In this document: positions 1 through 5,453 of the stretch, piece after piece
How the letters are laid out: each line of letters opens with the position of its first letter
How positions within the stretch are numbered: position 1 is the first letter of the stretch
Source of the DNA: an uncultured Desulfuromonadales bacterium
GTDB taxonomy: Bacteria; Desulfobacterota; Desulfuromonadia; Desulfuromonadales; Geopsychrobacteraceae
Direction: 5' to 3'
Length of the DNA stretch: 5,453 bases
Assembly (NCBI GenBank): GCA_945788205.1
Contig: CALZLE010000473.1
Coordinates: forward strand, 1 to 5,453
Translations under genes and position numbers: made by a program
The notes under the pieces: model-generated
Databases searched by the model: none
What the model was told of the DNA's origin: nothing
What the model saw: only the letters and a program-made list of their open reading frames with translations

Positions 1-1024
1 CGAAGTTCAGACTGTTGCGGAAGCCCTGATGGTTATCGTTCGGCAGTCCGTAAATCAAATCGAGGCCGAAGGTCACGCCGGTCGCTGACAGTTGTTGTAA
101 TGCGCGGTTCATTTTGGCCGGTTTCAGTGTTCGGTGCAACGGTTTCAGAACATCAGGTTCAGCCGATTGTAGGCCGATCTGAATTGAGCAGGACAGTTGG
201 CTCAGTAGCGCGGCAGTCTCTTCATCGAGAAAATCAGCTTTGGCTTCAAGGTGGAAGTGGATCTGCGGAGCCTGCTCGATCAGCAATTGCAGCAGTTGTT
301 TACCCCGCTGTGCAGGGGCATTGAAGGTCGAATCAAGAACCCAGATTTGTGCGACTCCTGCCTCAACAAACAGCTGTAGCTCGGTTTTCAGTCGTTTCAG
401 CGGTAAGGGGCGGACTCCCTGATGACCTTTTGCGTCGTAACAGAAGGCGCAGTTGAAGGTACAGCCGCGTGCCACTTCCCAGAGGACTCCGCAGTCTTCC
501 TCCAGTGGCAGCGTACCGGTCAGCCATGGGGATGGAAGTTGGCTCAGGTCGGGGCAGAGCGCTGGCCTGACAGTTCGATTGGCGACGCTTTTTGCCGGCA
601 GAAATCCAGAAATGTCCGGTATCGTCTCGCCGCGTTCCAGTGCGGCAATCAACTGAGCGAATGCCAGTTCCCCTTCGCCGCAGATAACACCATCTAGTGC
701 GCCTTCGGAAATCACCGCATGTGGGTCGGCGCTCGCCTCCGGACCGCCGACAATCAGGATCAAGCCGGGGTGTTGTTCACGCAGTTTGGTGCAAAGCTGT
801 AGAACCTGTTGCCGGTTCCAGAGGTAGAGTGGAAAGGCGATCAGCTGTGGCTGGTTGCTAAGAATCAGTCGACTTTGCTCTGCCAGCGTCTGCTCGGGGA
901 ACAGGTCGATGAGTTCGGTTTGGTTTTTCAGTTTTTCCGGTAGGCAGGCTTTGAGATTACCGGCGGCGAGGGCAACAGCTTGTGCCGAGCGGCGCACATG
1001 CAGGGTCGACAAGACAATGCGCAT
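1..1024 (-). CDS. B12-binding-domain radical SAM protein (DUF4080-like), 3' end outside window
   Basis: The frame is open from an ATG at 1024 to the window edge: 341 codons without a stop, so the C-terminus is missing. Residues 1-130 resemble a Rossmann-like cobalamin-binding domain: start MRIVLSTLH, then LIAFPLYLWN (61-70), IVGGPEAS (91-98) and GEGE (116-119). The radical SAM core follows, with the CxxxCxxC [4Fe-4S] cluster at C188, C192 and C195 (GCTFNCAFCYD). Later strand motifs are WVLDSTFN (228-235), IGLQSAEP (283-290) and DLIYGLPND (322-330). Such enzymes cleave S-adenosylmethionine to a 5'-deoxyadenosyl radical; the substrate here is unknown. The canonical DxHxxG cobalamin motif is not visible, so B12 use is uncertain. 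The start lies 6 nt after the stop of the upstream gene with no clear Shine-Dalgarno, suggesting translational coupling. Family assignment is firm; the DUF4080-type subfamily is from memory of similar sequences. Confidence 0.9.
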   Translation of the reverse strand, partial: MRIVLSTLHVRRSAQAVALAAGNLKACLPEKLKNQTELIDLFPEQTLAEQSRLILSNQPQLIAFPLYLWNRQQVLQLCTKLREQHPGLILIVGGPEASADPHAVISEGALDGVICGEGELAFAQLIAALERGETIPDISGFLPAKSVANRTVRPALCPDLSQLPSPWLTGTLPLEEDCGVLWEVARGCTFNCAFCYDAKGHQGVRPLPLKRLKTELQLFVEAGVAQIWVLDSTFNAPAQRGKQLLQLLIEQAPQIHFHLEAKADFLDEETAALLSQLSCSIQIGLQSAEPDVLKPLHRTLKPAKMNRALQQLSATGVTFGLDLIYGLPNDNHQGFRNSLNF

Positions 1025-1030
1025 AGCGGA

Positions 1031-1585
1031 TTATTTTTTCAGACTGACTTTGATGCGTGGTTTGCCGTCGCTGGTATCGACGGTGAAAGCGACTGCTTTG
1101 TCGCCGTAACGCTGGCGAATTTTCTCTTTTTGGGTGTCGAGAAACGCGGCGATTTTTTCCGTCGTGGGTGCTGTTCCTTTCACCCCACAGGCATTTCTGG
1201 CTTTAACCAGCTCCTTTTGTAGCAGCGTTGCTTCATTCTGTGAGCTGTCAGCTTTGGCCGGTTTTGGTGCGGTAGGTTTAGATGGCGCGTTCAGTTTGGC
1301 GGTATGTCTGTGGTATTTGCCTTCGTCTATCAGGCGCAGAATCCGATCCCAATACTGACAATAGGACATGAAGCGGGAGGCCAATCCCTGGTGACGAAAC
1401 TTCAGGTCGGTCCAGACGATCCGCCGATTGTTGTATTGGCGAATCCGGCGCGCCAGGTTGTTGCGGTCCAGTTGAGGTTCACGTTTCTGCACACCGGCAA
1501 AATACTGCTCGTAGAGGATTTCCAGCTCCTTCATCTGCTGCTGGATTTCATCCAGCTCGTAGCCCAGTGCACGTTTTTCATCCAT
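1031..1585 (-). CDS. MXAN_5187 C-terminal-domain-like protein, 184 aa, function unknown
   Basis: This is a soluble, charged protein with no signal peptide or membrane segment. Residues 1-30 are heptad-like and glutamate/glutamine-rich, probably a short coiled coil. A conserved-looking core (about 28-94) includes YFAGVQKREP, RIVWTDLKFRHQGLASRF and YCQYWDRILRLIDEGKYHRH. A Pro/Lys/Ala linker (about 98-113) leads to a C-terminal domain (about 117-184) of the form LxxELVKARNACG...FLDTQKEKIRQRYGDKAVAFTVDTSDGKPRIKV. That pattern matches my recollection of the MXAN_5187 C-terminal family of deltaproteobacteria, whose role I do not know. The start is well fixed: an in-frame TAA directly precedes the ATG, and GGAGG (1596-1600, minus strand) lies 10 nt upstream. 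It is the first gene of a leftward unit with the radical SAM gene and is divergent from glmU. It could serve that enzyme as a partner or be merely co-transcribed. Confidence 0.8.
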   Translation of the reverse strand: MDEKRALGYELDEIQQQMKELEILYEQYFAGVQKREPQLDRNNLARRIRQYNNRRIVWTDLKFRHQGLASRFMSYCQYWDRILRLIDEGKYHRHTAKLNAPSKPTAPKPAKADSSQNEATLLQKELVKARNACGVKGTAPTTEKIAAFLDTQKEKIRQRYGDKAVAFTVDTSDGKPRIKVSLKK

Positions 1586-1602
1586 TTAATAACAGCCTCC
1601 AG

Positions 1603-1638
1603 TAGCTGAACTATACGTGACTGTTAGAAACTTGTAAA
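1603..1638 (-). promoter_or_regulatory. Sigma-70-type promoter for the leftward MXAN_5187-C / radical SAM unit
   Basis: Read on the minus strand, TTTACA (1633-1638) and TATAGT (1610-1615) are separated by 17 nt. Each box matches the sigma-70 consensus at five of six positions. The predicted start is near 1603, leaving a leader of about 18 nt that contains the GGAGG site of the 184-aa gene. This is a sequence match only. Confidence 0.65.
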
Positions 1639-1676
1639 TATCGAGACGAATAATCCCTGTTTTAACCGGGAACAGC

Positions 1677-1713
1677 TTGACTTGAGCCTACTCATTTCGA
1701 GATAATTGAGCGT
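1677..1713 (+). promoter_or_regulatory. Sigma-70-type promoter for glmU-glmS
   Basis: TTGACT (1677-1682) and GATAAT (1701-1706) are separated by 18 nt, each matching consensus at five of six positions. The predicted start near 1713 gives a leader of roughly 36 nt carrying AGGGGA (1737-1742), which sits 6 nt before the glmU ATG. An imperfect dyad overlaps the -10 box and a second lies just upstream of the -35 box; see findings. Confidence 0.6.
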
Positions 1714-1748
1714 TTTTTCTTATCACAAAAAATCATAGGGGAAATTAC

Positions 1749-3131
1749 ATGCATAAAGGGCTTGCAGCGGTCATTCTGGCCGCCGGTAAAGGGACACGAA
1801 TGAAGTCGGCGCTGCCGAAGGTTTTACATCCGATCTGCGGTCAGCCGATGTTGCAGTATCCGCTGCAGGCGGCAAAGCAGGCTGGAGTTAAGCAGCTGAC
1901 AGTGGTGGTTGGTCATCAGGCCGAAACAGTCAAGCAGGCATTTGCAGATGAACAAGTCAGTTGGGTCGAGCAAACCGAACAGCTTGGCACTGGGCACGCA
2001 CTGCTCTGTGCGGCCGAATCTTTAGCCGGGTTTTCCGGAACGCTGCTCCTGCTCTGCGGTGACGTGCCGTTGTTGCAGGCTGATATTCTGAAGCAGTCAC
2101 TGCAATATCATCAGCATGAAAAGGCTGTGGTCACAGTTCTGACTGCAGAGATGCAGGACCCGACGGGCTACGGGCGAATCGTTCGTAATCAGGAGCAGGT
2201 GCTGAAAATTGTCGAAGAGAAGGATGCCACCGACGAGCAGCGCCGAATCAGCGAAATTAATACCGGCACCTATCTGTTTGATGCCGATTTTGTTCTGTCG
2301 GCCCTGAAGAACCTGAAAACGAATAACTCCCAAGGTGAGTATTATCTGACCGACGTGGTCGCCGCTGCAGTTTCCGCTGGGAAAAAGACCCGTGGCGTTG
2401 TTATTCCCGATGCCACTCAGATGATGGGGATAAATGACCGGCGGCAGCTGGCCGAGGCCGAGGCCGTAATGCGTTGGCATGTCAATTCCGAGTTGATGCT
2501 CTCAGGTGTGTCGATGATCGACCCGACCACCGTTTATGTCGACAGCACCGTCGAAGTCGGTGCCGACACGGTATTGCACCCCAATGTGCAATTGCGTGGC
2601 GCCACGAAAATTGGCAGTAACTGCACCATAGAAACAGGTGTCGTGGTTGTCGATTCGTCGATTGCTGACGGGGTACATCTGAAAGCGGGTTCGGCGATCG
2701 AAGAATCGCAGGTCGGCCCGAGCTGTGAAATTGGACCCATGGCGCACTTACGTCCAGGAAATGTTTTCAGCGGCAAAAACAAAATTGGTAACTTTGTTGA
2801 GGCCAAAAAAACCTTATTGGGTGAGGGCTCGAAAGCGAGCCATTTGACTTATCTCGGTGATACTGAGGTCGGTAAAAACGTCAATTTCGGTTGCGGGACC
2901 ATCACCTGCAATTATGATGGCGTCAGCAAACACAAAACAATTGTTGATGACGATGTTTTTGTTGGCAGCGACGTGCAATTTATTGCACCAGTGACTATTG
3001 GTCGCAACAGTCTGATCGGTGCCGGTTCGACGATCACCAAAGATGTTCCGGCCGATTCGCTGGCCATTGCTCGCAGCGAGCAAAAGGTCATCGAAGGTTG
3101 GACGTTGCGCAAAAAATCGCAGCAATCTTGA
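1749..3131 (+). CDS. glmU: Bifunctional N-acetylglucosamine-1-phosphate uridyltransferase / glucosamine-1-phosphate acetyltransferase
   Basis: GlmU acetylates glucosamine-1-phosphate with acetyl-CoA, then transfers UMP from UTP to give UDP-GlcNAc, the cytosolic precursor of peptidoglycan and lipid A. The 460-aa length is close to the 456 aa of the E. coli enzyme. The N-terminal pyrophosphorylase domain (about 1-230) shows LAAGKGTRM (10-18), LPK with K24, QLGTGHA (78-84), the Mg-binding GD at 104-105, EINTGTY (169-175) and GINDR with N229. A linker helix follows. The C-terminal left-handed beta-helix (about 255-450) has many hexapeptide repeats, LRPG (R335), VEAKK (350-354), HLTYLGD with the probable catalytic H365, and NYDG (388-391). 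All key residues expected from the E. coli enzyme appear present. The start is supported by AGGGGA 6 nt upstream. It is the first gene of an operon with glmS. Confidence 0.98.
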   Translation: MHKGLAAVILAAGKGTRMKSALPKVLHPICGQPMLQYPLQAAKQAGVKQLTVVVGHQAETVKQAFADEQVSWVEQTEQLGTGHALLCAAESLAGFSGTLLLLCGDVPLLQADILKQSLQYHQHEKAVVTVLTAEMQDPTGYGRIVRNQEQVLKIVEEKDATDEQRRISEINTGTYLFDADFVLSALKNLKTNNSQGEYYLTDVVAAAVSAGKKTRGVVIPDATQMMGINDRRQLAEAEAVMRWHVNSELMLSGVSMIDPTTVYVDSTVEVGADTVLHPNVQLRGATKIGSNCTIETGVVVVDSSIADGVHLKAGSAIEESQVGPSCEIGPMAHLRPGNVFSGKNKIGNFVEAKKTLLGEGSKASHLTYLGDTEVGKNVNFGCGTITCNYDGVSKHKTIVDDDVFVGSDVQFIAPVTIGRNSLIGAGSTITKDVPADSLAIARSEQKVIEGWTLRKKSQQS

Positions 3132-3136
3132 GCGCC

Positions 3137-3143
3137 GGAGGGG
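3137..3143 (+). promoter_or_regulatory. Ribosome binding site fixing the glmS start
   Basis: GGAGGGG lies 7 nt before the ATG at 3151 and inside the 19-nt gap after the glmU stop. It supports 3151 over the in-frame ATG at 3019, which lies inside glmU and would bury the N-terminal catalytic cysteine of GlmS. Confidence 0.9.
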
Positions 3144-3150
3144 AACGATC

Positions 3151-4980
3151 ATGTGTGGAATAGTTGGATATATCGGCAAGCAGCAGGCCTCGCCGATCAT
3201 CATTGATGGACTGCGGCGGCTCGAATACCGTGGCTACGATTCTGCTGGAATCTGTACTCTGGACGATGGTCAGCTAAAGACCTATCGCGCCGAAGGGAAG
3301 TTGATCAACCTGGAAAATATTCTCCGCGAAACACCGGCGACCGGTACGCGCGGCATCGGTCACACTCGCTGGGCGACCCACGGCAAGCCGTCGGAAATGA
3401 ATGCCCACCCGCACAAGGCGGGTAGCATCGTTGTGGTTCATAATGGAATTATCGAAAACTATCTGAAGCTGAAAGTTCGGTTGCAGGCCGCTGGCCACAA
3501 CTTCAGTTCGGAGACCGACACCGAGATTATCGCTCATTTGGTGGAAGAGCATTACAACGCCAGCAGCGACTTTGAAACTGCGGTTCGCAACGCTTTGAAT
3601 GAAGTGCAGGGCGCTTACGCCGTGGCTATCATCTGTTGCGAGGAACCGGATAAGTTGATTGCTGCCAAGCTCGGTTCCCCACTGGTGGTCGGTCAGGGGA
3701 AAGGGGAGTATTTTGTTGCCTCCGATATTCCGGCGATGCTCTCCCACACCCGCGAGATGATTTTCCTCGAAGACGGTGAAATGGCAATCTTCACCGAAGC
3801 CGAGATGCGGTTTACCGATCTGGTCGGTGCGACCTTGACCAAGCAGAGCAAAACCATTACCTGGAGTCCGCTGATGGCGGAGAAGGGTGGTTACAAGCAC
3901 TTCATGCTCAAAGAGATTTACGAGCAGCCGCGCGCCGTCGCCGATACCATTGCCGGACGGTTGCAGTCGGAAGAGGGAGATATCTACCTCGAAGATCTCG
4001 GTCTCTCCGACGCGCAGCTGCAGGGGCTGGACAAAATTTTCATTATCGCTTGCGGTACATCCTGGCATGCTGGGCTGGTCGGCAAGTTCTATATCGAAAA
4101 GCTGGCTCGCCTTCAGGTCGAAATCGACATCGCTAGCGAGTTCCGTTACCGCGATCCGATTGTTGATGAAAACAGTCTGACGGTGCTGATTAGCCAGAGC
4201 GGTGAAACTGCCGATACTTTAGCCGGCCTGCGTGAAGCCAAGGGCAAGGGCGGAAAAACCCTCTGCGTTTGCAACGTGGTCGATTCTTCGATTTCCCGCG
4301 AGAGTGACGGGGTCATCTACACCCACGCCGGGCCGGAGATCGGCGTCGCCTCGACCAAGGCGTTTACCACCCAGCTGGTGGCTCTCTATCAGCTGGCGCT
4401 GAAACTGGGCCGGGTGCGTGATACCTTGAGTGCCGAGCAGTGCCGCGAGCAAGTTGAGGCACTTTTGACCCTGCCTCGGAAGTTGGAAGAGGCCTTGGAG
4501 CTGGACGCACACATCGAGGCGATTGCCCGCGAATTTATGAATGCCCGTGATTTTCTCTATCTGGGCCGAGGTAATCAGTATCCGATTGCCCTTGAGGGTG
4601 CGCTCAAGCTGAAGGAAATCTCTTACATTCACGCTGAAGGCTATCCCGCTGGCGAGATGAAGCATGGCCCGATAGCGCTGATTGATGAGACGTTGCCGGT
4701 TGTTGTGCTGGTTCCACAGAACGCCACCTACGATAAAGTTGTCTCAAATATGGAAGAGGTCCGTGCCCGTGGTGGCAAGGTGATCGCCGTGGTCAGCGGT
4801 GATGATGCCGACCTGGTCGACAAGGTCGACGCCATCATCCGGGTTCCGGAAACCAGCGACGACCTGATGCCGGTCCTCACCTCGGTGCCGATGCAGTTAC
4901 TTGCCTATCATATTGCTGTGTTTAAAGGAACCGATGTTGATCAACCAAGAAACCTGGCCAAGAGTGTGACGGTCGAATAA
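3151..4980 (+). CDS. glmS: Glutamine--fructose-6-phosphate aminotransferase (isomerizing)
   Basis: GlmS converts fructose-6-phosphate and glutamine to glucosamine-6-phosphate and glutamate, the committed step of amino-sugar synthesis, in the cytosol. The 609-aa length equals that of E. coli GlmS. The class II glutaminase domain (about 1-240) starts MCGIVGYIG, so removal of Met exposes the Cys nucleophile. It also has LRRLEYRGYDSAG (21-33), HTRWATHG (71-78), HNG (97-99) and ETDTE (121-125). Two SIS sugar-binding domains follow. The first has IACGTSWHAG (299-308), SQSGETADT (348-356) and ASTKAFTTQ (400-408). The second has LGRGNQYPIALEGALKLKEI (471-490) and GEMKHGPIALI (501-511). The C-terminus has the family signature DVDQPRNLAKSVTVE. 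No frameshift or missing catalytic residue is seen. It is co-transcribed with glmU and ends at a terminator 24 nt after its stop. Confidence 0.99.
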   Translation: MCGIVGYIGKQQASPIIIDGLRRLEYRGYDSAGICTLDDGQLKTYRAEGKLINLENILRETPATGTRGIGHTRWATHGKPSEMNAHPHKAGSIVVVHNGIIENYLKLKVRLQAAGHNFSSETDTEIIAHLVEEHYNASSDFETAVRNALNEVQGAYAVAIICCEEPDKLIAAKLGSPLVVGQGKGEYFVASDIPAMLSHTREMIFLEDGEMAIFTEAEMRFTDLVGATLTKQSKTITWSPLMAEKGGYKHFMLKEIYEQPRAVADTIAGRLQSEEGDIYLEDLGLSDAQLQGLDKIFIIACGTSWHAGLVGKFYIEKLARLQVEIDIASEFRYRDPIVDENSLTVLISQSGETADTLAGLREAKGKGGKTLCVCNVVDSSISRESDGVIYTHAGPEIGVASTKAFTTQLVALYQLALKLGRVRDTLSAEQCREQVEALLTLPRKLEEALELDAHIEAIAREFMNARDFLYLGRGNQYPIALEGALKLKEISYIHAEGYPAGEMKHGPIALIDETLPVVVLVPQNATYDKVVSNMEEVRARGGKVIAVVSGDDADLVDKVDAIIRVPETSDDLMPVLTSVPMQLLAYHIAVFKGTDVDQPRNLAKSVTVE

Positions 4981-5004
4981 TTCTGCTGTTGCCAGTTTAA
5001 AGTT

Positions 5005-5041
5005 AAAGGCTGTTCCAGGAATATCTGAAGCAGCTTTTTTT
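5005..5041 (+). terminator. Rho-independent terminator of the glmU-glmS operon
   Basis: The left arm (5005-5018) pairs with the right arm (5025-5038) around the loop GAATAT (5019-5024). The outer 8 bp, AAAGGCTG against CAGCTTTT, are continuous with one G-U pair. The inner part has one C-A mismatch. A run of eight T residues occupies 5034-5041. It starts 24 nt after the glmS stop codon. Confidence 0.85.
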
Positions 5042-5164
5042 ACGTTTGCCGGAAGGTTGTGCGATCCAATTAGGGTGCCGGGTTGAGTGGCTTGATTAAG
5101 GAAATTGAAGGGATTTTGCAGATGTGAAGAGCTGCCCCCTTGTGCCTTTACTCGGAAAAAGCGT
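5042..5164 (+). other. Intergenic stretch with no recognised feature
   Basis: Between the glmS terminator and the next promoter candidate I see no open frame with a ribosome binding site on either strand, and no tRNA-like fold, repeat or convincing promoter. Together with the elements to its right it forms a 352-nt gap between glmS and the next long reading frame. Confidence 0.5.
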
Positions 5165-5201
5165 TTGACAAGGTGGCTGTTGCTTTTCTAACGTTATCTT
5201 T
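5165..5201 (+). promoter_or_regulatory. Candidate sigma-70 promoter upstream of the short ORF and membrane protein
   Basis: A perfect -35 box TTGACA (5165-5170) is followed after 18 nt by TAACGT (5189-5194), a weak -10 match (three of six positions, including the first two and the last). The predicted start is about 5201. Its position after one terminator and just before a structured leader makes it more credible than the -10 box alone would. Confidence 0.5.
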
Positions 5202-5315
5202 CGTCAAGTTTCAAATGTGATGCAACTTGGAGGGGACCATGTTTCGCATTAACGTAACGAATCAGCCCGTTTTCGGTCAGGGATTTCCTGTGCCGGAGGC
5301 GGGCTGTTTTTGTTT
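5201..5315 (+). ncRNA. Candidate structured leader or terminated small RNA, about 115 nt
   Basis: From the predicted start the transcript would open with a hairpin, CAAGTT (5205-5210) against AACTTG (5224-5229) with a 13-nt loop and one extra T-G pair. Its 3' arm touches the Shine-Dalgarno GGAGGGG (5229-5235). It would end at the hairpin and T-run of 5263-5315. The order promoter, 5' hairpin, short ORF, terminator, then gene fits either an attenuator leader or a stand-alone small RNA. It matches no riboswitch class that I recognise. Expression is unproven. Confidence 0.4.
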
Positions 5316-5328
5316 AGTTCTGGAGTAG
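5239..5328 (+). CDS. Putative 29-aa leader peptide or small protein
   Basis: The ATG at 5239 follows GGAGGGG (5229-5235), one of the strongest ribosome binding sites in the window. The ORF has 29 codons and ends with TAG at 5326-5328. The peptide begins MFRINVTNQPVFG and ends GCFCLVLE. It has no run of a single amino acid such as classical amino-acid attenuators carry, and no clear membrane segment. Its second half spans the terminator-like hairpin, and its last codons contain the GGAG that serves the GTG-start gene 4 nt beyond the stop. Translating ribosomes could therefore melt the hairpin and feed into the next gene. It may also be a chance ORF. I recognise no homologue. Confidence 0.35.
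   Translation: MFRINVTNQPVFGQGFPVPEAGCFCLVLE
5263..5315 (+). terminator. Terminator-like hairpin inside the short ORF (possible attenuator)
   Basis: CAGCCCG (5263-5269) pairs perfectly with CGGGCTG (5300-5306), followed by TTTTTGTTT (5307-5315). The 30-nt interior carries a second helix: CGG (5274-5276) with CCG (5293-5295), and CAGG (5278-5281) with CCTG (5287-5290), closing on GATTT. The GC-rich base followed directly by a T-run is typical of an intrinsic terminator on the + strand. The minus strand has no matching T-run. Confidence 0.7.
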
Positions 5329-5332
5329 TTTC

Positions 5333-5453
5333 GTGCTGGATTTGATTTTGTCTTTATTTGGGGCGTTTGTTTGTTTGGGGCTAACTATTCTGGCCTTTGT
5401 GCCTTATGTGATGGCGTTGCTTTTACCATTGTTGTGGCTGCGGCATCTTAAAC
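5333..5453 (+). CDS. Hypothetical membrane protein, N-terminal 40 residues only
   Basis: A GTG start at 5333 has GGAG (5322-5325) 7 nt upstream, and the frame stays open to the window edge for 40 codons. The visible sequence is strongly hydrophobic: a likely membrane helix at about residues 4-23 (from LILSLFG), then a PYVMALLLPLLWL stretch that may begin a second, followed by basic RHLK. I do not recognise a family from this fragment. It starts 4 nt after the short ORF stop, so the two may be translationally coupled, and the upstream terminator-like hairpin would control its transcription if both come from the same promoter. Confidence 0.6.
   Translation, partial: MLDLILSLFGAFVCLGLTILAFVPYVMALLLPLLWLRHLK

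Noticed and set aside
100..1609. Short + strand open frames across the left end
   Set aside because: They lie opposite the radical SAM and MXAN_5187-C genes, whose minus-strand frames carry real motifs such as CxxxCxxC. The + strand translations show none.
1657..1675. LexA (SOS) box in the glmU upstream region
   Set aside because: CTGT and ACAG are present, but separated by 11 nt instead of the 8 of the E. coli-type box.
3019..3150. N-terminal extension of GlmS by 44 residues from an in-frame ATG at 3019
   Set aside because: It lies inside glmU in another frame, lacks the ribosome binding site found at 3137-3143, and would hide the N-terminal Cys that must be exposed for glutaminase activity. 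The 3151 start gives the standard 609 aa.
3132..3150. glmS ribozyme upstream of glmS
   Set aside because: The gap to glmU is only 19 nt, far too short for the self-cleaving ribozyme known mainly from Firmicutes, and the preceding sequence encodes the GlmU C-terminus.
2097..3203. Several antisense open frames of 66-129 aa opposite glmU and the glmU-glmS junction
   Set aside because: All oppose well-identified coding sequence and show no family motif. Two of them overlap each other in different frames.
3274..4068. 264-aa open frame antisense to glmS
   Set aside because: It is a shadow of the strongly conserved glmS codons, with no recognisable domain.
5171..5190. Sigma-54 promoter (TGGC...TTGC) within the 5165-5201 region
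   Set aside because: TGGC and TTGC are only 2 nt apart, while sigma-54 promoters need about one helical turn between the GG and GC elements.

Overview
The window looks like a chromosomal segment of an anaerobic deltaproteobacterial lineage, most likely Desulfuromonadales/Geobacterales (Desulfobacterota). The clues are the protein with a MXAN_5187-type C-terminal region, a family I associate with myxobacteria and Geobacter-like bacteria, the neighbouring B12-type radical SAM protein, the compact glmU-glmS pair, moderate GC content and strong GGAGG ribosome binding sites. This placement is inference from protein families. No marker gene is present.

Layout. Positions 1-1585 hold a leftward two-gene unit: a 184-aa MXAN_5187-C-type protein (1031-1585), followed after 6 nt by a radical SAM protein whose 3' end lies outside the window (1-1024). 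Positions 1586-1748 are a divergent promoter region with a good -35/-10 pair on each strand. Positions 1749-4980 hold a rightward operon of two complete genes, glmU (1749-3131) and glmS (3151-4980), 19 nt apart, closed by a Rho-independent terminator at 5005-5041. GlmS makes glucosamine-6-phosphate from fructose-6-phosphate and glutamine. GlmU carries out the last two steps to UDP-GlcNAc, the precursor of peptidoglycan and lipopolysaccharide. GlmM, which links them, is not in the window.

Positions 4981-5332 have no conventional gene. After the glmS terminator comes about 120 nt with nothing recognisable. Then follow a candidate promoter (TTGACA-18-TAACGT), a 5' hairpin, a strong Shine-Dalgarno with a 29-codon ORF, and a second terminator-like hairpin inside that ORF. 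The ORF stops 4 nt before the GTG start of a hydrophobic, truncated membrane protein (5333-5453). This candidate attenuator or small-RNA module is the least ordinary part of the window. The rest is conserved housekeeping plus an uncharacterised radical SAM gene pair. I found no CRISPR array, mobile element, tRNA or rRNA.
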